A stretch of DNA of 64,000 bases. Origin: Oceanimonas sp052119705. GTDB lineage: Bacteria; Pseudomonadota; Gammaproteobacteria; Enterobacterales; Aeromonadaceae. The position numbers and the translations under genes are program-made. Positions 42,892-50,066 of the stretch are shown here, piece by piece. The notes below the pieces were generated by a model, which did not search any database, was not told the origin of the DNA, and was given only the letters and a program-made list of their open reading frames with translations. The stretch spans positions 124,001 to 188,000 of the forward strand of contig NZ_JBGQOP010000001.1 of assembly GCF_052119705.1 (NCBI RefSeq). The letters run 5' to 3'. Positions within the stretch are counted from its first letter, which is position 1, and each line of letters starts with the position of its first letter.

Positions 42892-44280
42892 ATGTTTGAA
42901 AATCTTACCGAAAGGCTATCGCACACCCTGAAAAATATCAGTGGCCGCGGGCGACTGACCGAAGACAATATTAAAGAAACCCTGCGCGAAGTGCGCATGG
43001 CGCTGCTTGAAGCAGACGTGGCACTGCCGGTGGTGCGTGACTTTGTTAATCGCGTCAAAGAGCGTGCCGTGGGCACAGAAGTCTCTAAGTCCTTAAGCCC
43101 TGGTCAGGCTTTCATTAAGATAGTGAATGCCGAGCTGGTGGCGGTGATGGGTGAGGCTAACGAAGAGCTGAACCTGTCCACCACGCCGCCGGCAGTGATC
43201 TTGATGGCGGGCTTGCAAGGGGCGGGTAAAACCACTTCTGTGGGCAAACTGGCTAAATTCTTAAAAGAGCGGCACAAGAAGAAAGTCTTAGTGGTGAGTG
43301 CCGACGTCTATCGTCCGGCCGCCATTAAGCAGCTGGAAACCTTAGCCGCCGATTTAGGCGTGGAATGCTTCCCCAGTAATATCGAACAAAAGCCGGTCGA
43401 GATTGGCCGTAACGCGCTGGACTATGGTCGTAAGCAATTTTTCGATGTGTTGATAGTCGACACCGCCGGTCGTTTGCACGTCGATGCAGCCATGATGGAT
43501 GAGATCCAGCAGCTGCATCAGGCCATCAAGCCCATCGAAACCCTGTTTGTGGTGGACGCCATGACAGGCCAAGACGCGGCCAATACCGCCAAGGCTTTCA
43601 ATGATGCGCTGCCACTGACCGGTGTGATCTTGACCAAGGCTGACGGTGATGCTCGTGGTGGTGCCGCGCTTTCGGTGCGCCACATTACCGGTAAGCCGAT
43701 TAAATTTATCGGTATGGGCGAAAAAATTGACGCCCTAGAGCCCTTCCATCCGGATCGTATCGCCTCGCGTATTTTGGGCATGGGCGACATGCTGTCGTTA
43801 ATCGACCAAATGGAACGCTCGGTCGATAAAGACAAAGCCGCGCAAATGGCGCAGAAGCTGAAAAAAGGCAAAGGCTTCGATCTCGAAGACTTTCGTGATC
43901 AACTCGTTCAGATGCGTAGCATGGGTGGCATGATGAGCCTGATGGACAAGTTGCCGGGCATGAGCCAGTTGCCGGACAGCGTCAAAGACCAAGTAAATGA
44001 CAAGATGAGCGTGCGCATGGAGGCCATTATCGGCTCCATGACACCCAAAGAGCGTCGCCATCCAGACTTAATTAAAGGCTCGCGTAAGCGCCGGATTGCT
44101 TTAGGCTCGGGCACAGAAGTGCAAGAAGTTAATAAGCTCTTAAAGCAGTTTACCCAGATGCAAAAGATGATGAAAAAGATGTCTGGCAAAGGCGGCATTC
44201 GCAAGATGATGGGGCAAATGAAAGGCATGATGGGCCCAGGCGGCATGGGTGGTATGGGCGGCGGTGGCCGTCCATTTTAA
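42892..44280 (+). CDS. ffh: Signal recognition particle protein Ffh
   Basis: GTPase of the SRP that, with 4.5S RNA, targets nascent membrane proteins to FtsY. It has 462 residues. The N domain (residues 1-90) precedes the G domain with GLQGAGKTTSVGKLA, VDTAGRLHVD and TKADGDARGG. The C-terminal M domain is methionine-rich and ends in a Gly/Met tail (MMGPGGMGGMGGGG). A TATACT box lies 39 bases upstream. Confidence 0.98.
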   Translation: MFENLTERLSHTLKNISGRGRLTEDNIKETLREVRMALLEADVALPVVRDFVNRVKERAVGTEVSKSLSPGQAFIKIVNAELVAVMGEANEELNLSTTPPAVILMAGLQGAGKTTSVGKLAKFLKERHKKKVLVVSADVYRPAAIKQLETLAADLGVECFPSNIEQKPVEIGRNALDYGRKQFFDVLIVDTAGRLHVDAAMMDEIQQLHQAIKPIETLFVVDAMTGQDAANTAKAFNDALPLTGVILTKADGDARGGAALSVRHITGKPIKFIGMGEKIDALEPFHPDRIASRILGMGDMLSLIDQMERSVDKDKAAQMAQKLKKGKGFDLEDFRDQLVQMRSMGGMMSLMDKLPGMSQLPDSVKDQVNDKMSVRMEAIIGSMTPKERRHPDLIKGSRKRRIALGSGTEVQEVNKLLKQFTQMQKMMKKMSGKGGIRKMMGQMKGMMGPGGMGGMGGGGRPF

Positions 44281-44365
44281 GCTAAACCCTTAAAAAATAG
44301 TCATTTCGGCTGTTTACACTCTCAGAATTGATAATCTTATCCGCCGCAGCACTGTGCCGATTTGG

Positions 44366-44393
44366 TTGCAATGCCAGCATATTGGAGTACAAT
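44366..44393 (+). promoter_or_regulatory. Sigma-70-like promoter of the rpsP operon
   Basis: TTGCAA, 16 bases, TACAAT, about 70 bases upstream of the rpsP start. Fit to consensus is good at -10 (5 of 6) and moderate at -35. Confidence 0.5.
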
Positions 44394-44464
44394 TGCGCGG
44401 CTTATTTTAAGCCAAGGTTCGCACTGTTTGCGGCCCTTGTTTGTTCCGTTATATAGAGGACGAT

Positions 44465-44716
44465 ATGGTAACCATTCGTTTACAACGTGGTGGCGCGAAA
44501 AAGCGTCCGTTTTACCAAGTAGTAGTGGCAGACAGCCGTTACGCACGTGACAGCCGTTTCATCGAGAAAGTAGGCTTCTTCAACCCATTGGCTGCTGGCC
44601 AAGCTGAAAAGCTGCGTATCGATCTTGAGCGCATCAATCACTGGGTTGGCCAAGGCGCATCTTTATCTGATCGCGTTGCCAAGTTAGTAAAAGACGCAAC
44701 TAAAGCTGCGGCTTAA
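44465..44716 (+). CDS. rpsP: 30S ribosomal protein S16
   Basis: Small-subunit assembly protein of 83 residues. The frame is open from 44441, but ATG 44465 starts the standard MVTIRLQRGGAKKRPFYQVVV with GAGGA 6 bases ahead. First gene of the classic rpsP-rimM-trmD-rplS operon. Confidence 0.98.
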   Translation: MVTIRLQRGGAKKRPFYQVVVADSRYARDSRFIEKVGFFNPLAAGQAEKLRIDLERINHWVGQGASLSDRVAKLVKDATKAAA

Positions 44717-44741
44717 GTCTGAATCAAGGGTGGGAATTAAA

Positions 44742-45263
44742 GTGAGCGAACCTGTAGTAGTAGGCCAACTAGGCGCCGTTTATGGCATTAAAGGTTGGTT
44801 GAAGGTCAACTCCTTTACCGACCAACCAGATGGTATTTTCGATTATCAGCCTTGGCTGATGAGAGTAGGTACTGGCTGGCGTGAAGTTAAGGTTTCGGCC
44901 TGGAAGCGCCATAATAACGGTCTTATTTGTAAGCTCGATCATGTTGAGCAGCGCGAAGAAGCCCAACTGTTAACCGGCTCCGATATCGGCGTCAGTGCAG
45001 AGTTATTTAAGCCTTTGCCCGCCGACGAATTCTACTGGCGTGACTTGATCGGTTGTCGAGTGCAGAACACCAAGGGCTATGATTTTGGCCTAGTATCGCA
45101 GTTGATGGAAACCGGTTCTAACGACGTCTTAGTAGTGAAAGCGAATGCCAAAGACGCCTTTGGTCAACGTGAGCGGCTAATCCCGTTCATCGAAGACCAA
45201 GTGATAAAGTCTGTAGATCTTGCAGAACGCATCATAGAAATTGATTGGGAACCGGATTTTTAA
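44742..45263 (+). CDS. rimM: 16S rRNA processing/30S maturation factor RimM
   Basis: Binds S19 and the 30S head during maturation. The frame opens with GTG 44730, but GTG 44742 (MSEPVVVGQLGAVYGIKGWLKV) is preferred, with GGTGGGA 7 bases upstream; this gives 173 residues. The N-terminal RimM domain (GVYGIKGW-type motif, FTDQP) and PRC-barrel (EFYWRDLIGCRVQNTKGYDFG, ERLIPFIEDQVI, IDWEPDF) are complete. Confidence 0.96.
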   Translation: MSEPVVVGQLGAVYGIKGWLKVNSFTDQPDGIFDYQPWLMRVGTGWREVKVSAWKRHNNGLICKLDHVEQREEAQLLTGSDIGVSAELFKPLPADEFYWRDLIGCRVQNTKGYDFGLVSQLMETGSNDVLVVKANAKDAFGQRERLIPFIEDQVIKSVDLAERIIEIDWEPDF

Positions 45264-45293
45264 CTTAAGTTTGCAAGCGCGGAGAAAATCATC

Positions 45294-46043
45294 ATGTGGA
45301 TAGGGGTGGTTAGCCTCTTCCCGGAGATGTTCCGGGCTGTGTCTGACTTTGGTGTAACCGGGCGGGCCGTTAAAGATGGTCTGTTGACATTTGAATGCTG
45401 GAATCCACGAGATTTCGCCCAGGACAAACACCGCACTGTCGATGACAGACCTTATGGGGGCGGACCTGGGATGCTAATGATGGTGCAACCCTTGCGTGAT
45501 GCGATAGCCGCAGCACGAGAGGCAGCGGGCGAGGGAGCCAAGGTAATTTACCTGTCTCCTCAAGGCCGCAAGTTGGATCAGCAAGGCGTTAGCGAATTGG
45601 CCCAACAGCAAAAGCTGATTTTGGTGGCCGGTCGGTACGAAGGAGTGGACGAGCGCATCATCCAAGCCGATGTCGACGAAGAGTGGTCGGTGGGTGATTA
45701 TGTGCTTAGTGGCGGCGAGTTGCCGGCTATGGTGCTGGTAGACGCGGTGGCCCGTTTGGTGCCGGGTGTATTAGGCGACATGGCCAGTGCGGAGCAAGAT
45801 TCCTTCAGCGAAGGGCTCTTGGATCACCCGCACTACACGCGCCCTGAACAACTGGCGGGAATGGCCGTTCCTAAAGTGTTGTTGAGTGGCAAACACGCCG
45901 AGGTGGCCAGTTGGAGAATGCAGCAGTCGTTAGGTCGTACCTGGTTAAGAAGACCGGAACTATTAAACAACCTAGCTCTGACTGACGCGCAAGAACAACT
46001 TCTTGCCCAATTTATCCGTGAACATAACGGATCTAAACAGTAG
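45294..46043 (+). CDS. trmD: tRNA (guanine-N1-37)-methyltransferase TrmD
   Basis: Methylates G37 next to the anticodon to prevent frameshifting. It has 249 residues, a SPOUT trefoil-knot enzyme. MWIGVVSLFPEMF, GGGPGMLMMVQPL, VAGRYEGVDERII and DYVLSGGELPAMVLVDA are the conserved blocks. Third in the rpsP operon, 30 bases after rimM. Confidence 0.98.
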   Translation: MWIGVVSLFPEMFRAVSDFGVTGRAVKDGLLTFECWNPRDFAQDKHRTVDDRPYGGGPGMLMMVQPLRDAIAAAREAAGEGAKVIYLSPQGRKLDQQGVSELAQQQKLILVAGRYEGVDERIIQADVDEEWSVGDYVLSGGELPAMVLVDAVARLVPGVLGDMASAEQDSFSEGLLDHPHYTRPEQLAGMAVPKVLLSGKHAEVASWRMQQSLGRTWLRRPELLNNLALTDAQEQLLAQFIREHNGSKQ

Positions 46044-46076
46044 AGTTTTCAGTTTACCCTAGGTAAAGGAAGTATC

Positions 46077-46454
46077 ATGAGCAAAATTATTAAGCAGCTG
46101 GAAGACGAACAATTACGTACCGACATTCCTGAGTTCGGTCCTGGTGACACTGTACGTGTGATGGTACGCGTTGCTGAGGGCGGTAAAGAGCGTCTTCAGG
46201 CATACGAAGGTGTTGTTATCGCCATGCGTAATCGTGGTCTGCACTCTTCTTTCACCGTTCGTAAGATCTCTAACGGTGAAGGCGTAGAACGTGCTTTCCA
46301 GACTCACAGCCCGTTGATCGGCAGCGTTGAACTGAAGCGCCGTGGCGTAGTACGTCGCGCTAAATTGTACTATCTGCGTGATCGTGCCGGTAAGTCTGCT
46401 CGTATTAAAGAGCGTCTTGTTGCACGTGGCACTGCTCCGCGCAGCGCTAAGTAA
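46077..46454 (+). CDS. rplS: 50S ribosomal protein L19
   Basis: Large-subunit protein at the 30S-50S interface, 125 residues (about 10 longer than E. coli, with a C-terminal tail RLVARGTAPRSAK). FGPGDTVRVMVRV and GVVIAMRNRGLHSSFTVRKIS are typical. It closes the operon and is followed by a strong terminator. Confidence 0.98.
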   Translation: MSKIIKQLEDEQLRTDIPEFGPGDTVRVMVRVAEGGKERLQAYEGVVIAMRNRGLHSSFTVRKISNGEGVERAFQTHSPLIGSVELKRRGVVRRAKLYYLRDRAGKSARIKERLVARGTAPRSAK

Positions 46455-46473
46455 CAGCCGACCGGTTGTGATA

Positions 46474-46502
46474 AAAGGCCCGCATCTGCGGGCCTTTTTG
46501 TT
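46474..46502 (+). terminator. Rho-independent terminator of the rpsP-rplS operon
   Basis: AAAAGGCCCGCA-TC-TGCGGGCCTTTTT, a nine-base GC-rich stem with T tract. Confidence 0.92.
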
Positions 46503-46510
46503 TTCTGATG

Positions 46511-46573
46511 GTGAGGTGTGAGGGGTAAAGCGTGAGGGGTTACTCCTCACACCTCCCTCTTCACGCCTCACAT
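46511..46573. repeat. Heptad repeats in facing arms after the rplS terminator
   Basis: Left arm GTGAGGT, GTGAGGG, GTAAAGC, GTGAGGG; right arm CCTCACA, CCTCCCT, CTTCACG, CCTCACA. The arms are complementary over several units and can fold into a long hairpin just before the MFS gene. Confidence 0.8.
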
Positions 46574-46594
46574 TTTTACGTTAAGGAAATCTCA

Positions 46595-47770
46595 ATGCCA
46601 TTTACCGTATGGGGCTTGACGATAGCGCAGGCCTTATTAATGTCGGGCAATATTCTGTTGGTGTCGATCTCGGCCTTAGTGGGGCAAGAATTAGCGGCGC
46701 ATCCGGCCTTAATGACGCTGCCGATTGCCTGCCAGTTTATCGGTGTAATTTGTGCCACCTTGCCCGCGGCGCACTTGATGCAACGCTTGGGTCGTAAAAT
46801 TGGCTTTGTGAGCGGCAATTTAATCGGCCTACTCGGGACTTGGGTGGCGCTACAAGGCTTGTTACAGATCAGTTTGGCACTGTTTGCCTTGGGTACCTTC
46901 TTGATTGGCATTGCCATAGGTGTGGGCCAGCAATATCGTTTTGCGGCCCTTGAAGCCTGCGCCCAGCCGTTGCACGCTCGGGCTATTAGCATGGTGATGG
47001 CCGGCGGCGTGTTAGCGGCCATTATCGGGCCTAATTTGGCGATCCTCTCCCAACACTGGCATCAAGCCAGCCCCTACGCGGGGGCCTTTTACGGTTTGTT
47101 TGGTCTGTATGTGCTAGCCATGTTATTGATCATGGCGCTGCCTTTACCTAAGCCCATGCCGATCAATCATGATGCTAAGGTGAGAAGTTATAAGCAGCTG
47201 TTTGCTCAGCCTTTATTATTAGCGGCGGTGGCGTCTGGCATGATCGGCTATGGCATTATGGTGCTGATCATGACCGCCACCCCCTTGGCTATGAATCATC
47301 ACCAGCATGGCTTTGCAGACACGGCCCATGTGATCCAGTGGCATGTGCTCGGCATGTTTGTGCCGTCTTTCGTTACCGGCTCTTTAATTCGGCGCTTCAC
47401 CACGCGACGCGTGATCTTGTGGGGTTGCGGCGCCTTATTACTCAGCGTGCTGGTGAATCTAACCGGCCAAGGCTTTTGGAATTACTGGTGGGGCTTGCTG
47501 TTATTAGGTGTAGGTTGGAACTTCACTTTTATTGGTGCCACGCATTTACTGACTTTTAGCTACTTGCCTGCGGAAAAAGCCAAGGTGCAGGGCATCAACG
47601 AATTTATGGTATTTAGCGCCGCCGCCGTGGGCAGCTTATTCGCCGGCCAAGGCTTAGTGCTGCTGGGCTGGGCTTGGTTAAACCTCTTCGCCATCCCGTG
47701 GATCTTGCTGGTGGCCTGGTTGATCTGGCGACTCAAAGAGCAGCCCCTAGGTGTGAAGAGTGAGGCGTGA
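46595..47770 (+). CDS. MFS transporter, substrate unknown
   Basis: A 391-residue inner-membrane protein with about twelve helices in two halves. Conserved MFS loop patterns include MQRLGRKIGF between helices 2 and 3. The frame opens earlier, inside the repeat, but ATG 46595 with AAGGAAAT 6 bases ahead fits. The interdomain loop is short (PKPMPINHDAKVRSYKQLF). No regulator or enzyme is linked, so no substrate can be proposed. The stop codon lies inside a heptad array, and the last residues (GVKSEA) are encoded by GTGAAGA-GTGAGGC units. Confidence 0.85.
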   Translation: MPFTVWGLTIAQALLMSGNILLVSISALVGQELAAHPALMTLPIACQFIGVICATLPAAHLMQRLGRKIGFVSGNLIGLLGTWVALQGLLQISLALFALGTFLIGIAIGVGQQYRFAALEACAQPLHARAISMVMAGGVLAAIIGPNLAILSQHWHQASPYAGAFYGLFGLYVLAMLLIMALPLPKPMPINHDAKVRSYKQLFAQPLLLAAVASGMIGYGIMVLIMTATPLAMNHHQHGFADTAHVIQWHVLGMFVPSFVTGSLIRRFTTRRVILWGCGALLLSVLVNLTGQGFWNYWWGLLLLGVGWNFTFIGATHLLTFSYLPAEKAKVQGINEFMVFSAAAVGSLFAGQGLVLLGWAWLNLFAIPWILLVAWLIWRLKEQPLGVKSEA

Positions 47771-47780
47771 AGAGTAAAGG
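47753..47780 (+). repeat. Heptad repeat array spanning the MFS gene stop codon
   Basis: GTGAAGA, GTGAGGC, GTGAAGA, GTAAAGG; the third unit supplies the TGA stop of the MFS gene. Confidence 0.8.
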
Positions 47781-47884
47781 GGACAAGCCTAGATTAAACC
47801 AACAGGAGTAATGCTTTGTGGTCTGTCTGCTTGTTCGGCGGTCATGCGGAGCTGGAGGGCTTAAAATTCCTTTTGTTAGGTTTA

Positions 47885-47931
47885 CCCTTCACTCATTTCC
47901 CTTCACTCATTTCCCTTCACACTTTACCGTC
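47885..47931 (-). repeat. 14-base (two-heptad) repeat array downstream of mutH
   Basis: CCCTTCACTCATTT twice, then CCCTTCACACTTTACC. On the mutH strand this reads GTGAAGG-GAAATGA in alternation, beginning 2 bases after the mutH stop. Confidence 0.75.
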
Positions 47932-47933
47932 AC

Positions 47934-48677
47934 TTACAGCATAAAATGTTTAGCCAACAGGGCCGCAGTAAAACCGGTTTTAAGGTAGAAGCCGCGCGGT
48001 AGCGTCATTATGGCTTGGCCTTCTGCGCCAACGGCCTCGGTCAGCGCCTTGCTGTTGGCCGCTTTTGGGCGCAGTTGTAACACTTGTCCATGACGTGCCG
48101 TGATGTTTTGAATTTGGCCAAGGCTTATCAGCTCCATGATCTCTTCCCAATCTTGGCGTAATAGCCGTTCTTCTTCTGCACTCGGTTGCCAGCATAATGG
48201 CGGGCCTATGATCCGCTCGCCGGGTGGAGTTTGGCGGCTGCCAATGATAGGGATCCACAGCACGCAGGATAATTTGTTGCGCACATTCGAGTCTTGCCAA
48301 CGCAAACCACTGATCCCCATCAATGGCGCTACACTGACGAAGGTGGTTTCCAGCGGCTTGCCTTGTTCATCTACCGGTATGGTTTTTAGCTCTACGCCCA
48401 ATTCGGGAAAGTCTTGCTCTGGCTTGGATCCGGCACTGGCGCCTAAGGCCTGCTCTAACAACTGGCCGATCCAGCCTTTATCGCGGCGCAGGTGCTCGGG
48501 TACTGTTATGCCTAGCTGCTGGGCAATTTCTGCGAGTGATAGGCCGGTTAACTGCTCTGCATTGTGCAGTAGGGCGGCGCGGTCGTGAGGACGAGTTCCT
48601 AAGTGGTACAAAATATAATCAACCCTGATTTTAAAGATGAAAGCTGACTGTAAAGACGGTAATTGATACAAGGTCAT
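47934..48677 (-). CDS. mutH: DNA mismatch repair endonuclease MutH
   Basis: Nicks the unmethylated strand at hemimethylated GATC sites after MutS/MutL activation. It has 247 residues (E. coli 229), with an extra N-terminal ~18 that may reflect a later true start. DKGWIGQLLEQALGASAGSKPEQDFPELGVELKTIPV contains the catalytic D-(x)n-ExK. The C-terminal TARHGQVLQLRPKAANSKALTEAVG and PRGFYLKTGFTAALLAKHF are conserved. Divergent from rppH across a 608-base DnaA-box-rich gap, as in E. coli. Confidence 0.97.
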   Translation of the reverse strand: MTLYQLPSLQSAFIFKIRVDYILYHLGTRPHDRAALLHNAEQLTGLSLAEIAQQLGITVPEHLRRDKGWIGQLLEQALGASAGSKPEQDFPELGVELKTIPVDEQGKPLETTFVSVAPLMGISGLRWQDSNVRNKLSCVLWIPIIGSRQTPPGERIIGPPLCWQPSAEEERLLRQDWEEIMELISLGQIQNITARHGQVLQLRPKAANSKALTEAVGAEGQAIMTLPRGFYLKTGFTAALLAKHFML

Positions 48678-49285
48678 GATTTGAAAAGTATTATACCCGA
48701 GCTCTGCGGCCGATCATTGAATCACCTATCATATAAGGCTTTTTGCCTATCATAAACAGCCTGTTACACAGGCTTATCCACAGAAATTCTGGATAAGTCG
48801 GACCAAGGTCAATTTTATCATTTTAGATTGACAAATTTGCAGCTTATGGCAGTTAAGTTCAGATTGTTAACACTAAGTTCACCTGAATACTGTGGATAAC
48901 TTGGGTGTGATTGTTTTTTGTACAGTTCAACTTGCTCACAATTGAGAATACTTAAAATACCCTGTGTAAAGATCCAGTTAGATCCTTTTTGTTGAATTTA
49001 AAGATATGATTTTATTAACTTAAATTTATCTGACTCTAGGATCATAAAATAAGTTTAACCTATGCTTACTGAGATCATGATCAAGCTATACAGCCTTTAT
49101 CACAAGCTTATCCACACAATATGGGGGCAAGTGATCCGTCGAGGATCCCTTTTTGTTTATAACTATTGACAGAAACACAAGTTATTCAAAATTAGCTAAT
49201 TCGGCTATATGCACAGCATCATTTGCCGCGAATAGGGGAATATGGAACAATCCTAGGTATGTTATTTTTTTAGTCTGGTGATTGC
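48678..49285. promoter_or_regulatory. DARS2-like DnaA-box locus between mutH and rppH
   Basis: An AT-rich, gene-free 608-base gap. Core: TGTTACACA (48762-48770, 8/9 to the DnaA-box consensus TTWTNCACA), TTATCCACA (48774-48782, perfect) and opposed TCTGGATAA (48788-48796, 8/9), all within 35 bases. Further perfect boxes lie at 48891-48899 (reverse) and 49108-49116 (forward). Eight GATC sites fall between 48712 and 49147. E. coli DARS2, which regenerates ATP-DnaA, lies beside mutH and has three core boxes, one opposed to two, plus extra boxes. IHF and Fis sites could not be identified by eye. The alternative, oriC, is unlikely at this address. Confidence 0.65.
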
Positions 49286-49804
49286 GTGATAGATGGCGAC
49301 GGTTTTCGTCCCAATGTAGGCATAGTGCTCTGCAATCGCAAAGGCCAGGTGCTATGGGCGAGGCGCTACGGCCAGCATTCTTGGCAGTTTCCTCAAGGTG
49401 GCGTGGATGACGGTGAAAATCCGGAGCAATCCATGTATCGGGAGCTGTATGAAGAAATCGGGCTTAGGCCTGAGCACGTGACTTTGCTCGCGGTCACGCG
49501 CCATTGGCTGAAATACAAGCTGCCTAAGCGTCTGGTGCGATGGGACAGTAATCCGGTGTGCATCGGCCAAAAACAGAAGTGGTTTTTGTTGCGGTTGGAA
49601 TCAGAGCATGAGTCGCACATTGAGTTTGGCTGTCATGGTCAACCGGAGTTTGATGATTGGCGCTGGGTTAGCTATTGGTACCCGGTGCGTCAAGTGGTGT
49701 CCTTTAAGCGTGAAGTGTATCGACGAGTGTTGAAAGAATTTGCGCCTATTGTGATGGCGGAGCAAGGTCGGCGAGACCGAGATCCTCGTAAACGGCCGCG
49801 CTAG
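49286..49804 (+). CDS. rppH: RNA pyrophosphohydrolase RppH
   Basis: Removes pyrophosphate from 5' ends of mRNA to start RNase E decay. It has 172 residues, with start GTG (MIDGDGFRPNVGIVLCNR). The Nudix box GGVDDGENPEQSMYRELYEEIG matches GX5EX7REUXEEXGU. It is first of the rppH-ptsP-lgt-thyA series conserved with E. coli. Its transcript would begin in the DARS2-like gap. Confidence 0.97.
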   Translation: MIDGDGFRPNVGIVLCNRKGQVLWARRYGQHSWQFPQGGVDDGENPEQSMYRELYEEIGLRPEHVTLLAVTRHWLKYKLPKRLVRWDSNPVCIGQKQKWFLLRLESEHESHIEFGCHGQPEFDDWRWVSYWYPVRQVVSFKREVYRRVLKEFAPIVMAEQGRRDRDPRKRPR

Positions 49805-49813
49805 TCAAAGCAG

Positions 49814-49848
49814 GTGAGGCGTAAAGGGTAAAGGGGAAAGGGGAAAAA
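49814..49848 (+). repeat. Heptad repeat array downstream of rppH (5 units)
   Basis: GTGAGGC, GTAAAGG, GTAAAGG, GGAAAGG and GGAAAAA, decaying in the last two units. Confidence 0.75.
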
Positions 49849-49900
49849 ATAGCGCCCAGCGCCGAGCTAAACCGAAACAGGTTTTTTGTCGGCGAACGCT

Positions 49901-49925
49901 TTTAGTTTTGCGCAGCAAAACTAAA
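49901..49925. repeat. Perfect hairpin in the rppH-ptsP gap
   Basis: TTTAGTTTTGC-GCA-GCAAAACTAAA, an 11-base perfect stem without a T tract. A second hairpin TCCTGAA-ACGAG-TTCAGGA follows at about 49953-49972; motifs of the latter type are common dispersed repeats in bacteria. Confidence 0.6.
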
Positions 49926-50066
49926 GCTGTAAGTTAAAGAGAAACACGAGAGCGAGATCCTGAAACGAGTTCAGGAACACGGTCAAGGGCAGAAGACCAA
50001 CAAGCTGTGCTTTACGTATAACGTAAGGCGTTAAACGTATGGCGCAACTTAAAGGAGTAGGCGGCT

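Noticed and set aside
48762..49116. Chromosomal origin oriC
   Set aside because: DnaA boxes and GATC sites are suggestive, but the neighbours are mutH and rppH, not dnaA, mnmG or mioC; DARS2 explains it better.
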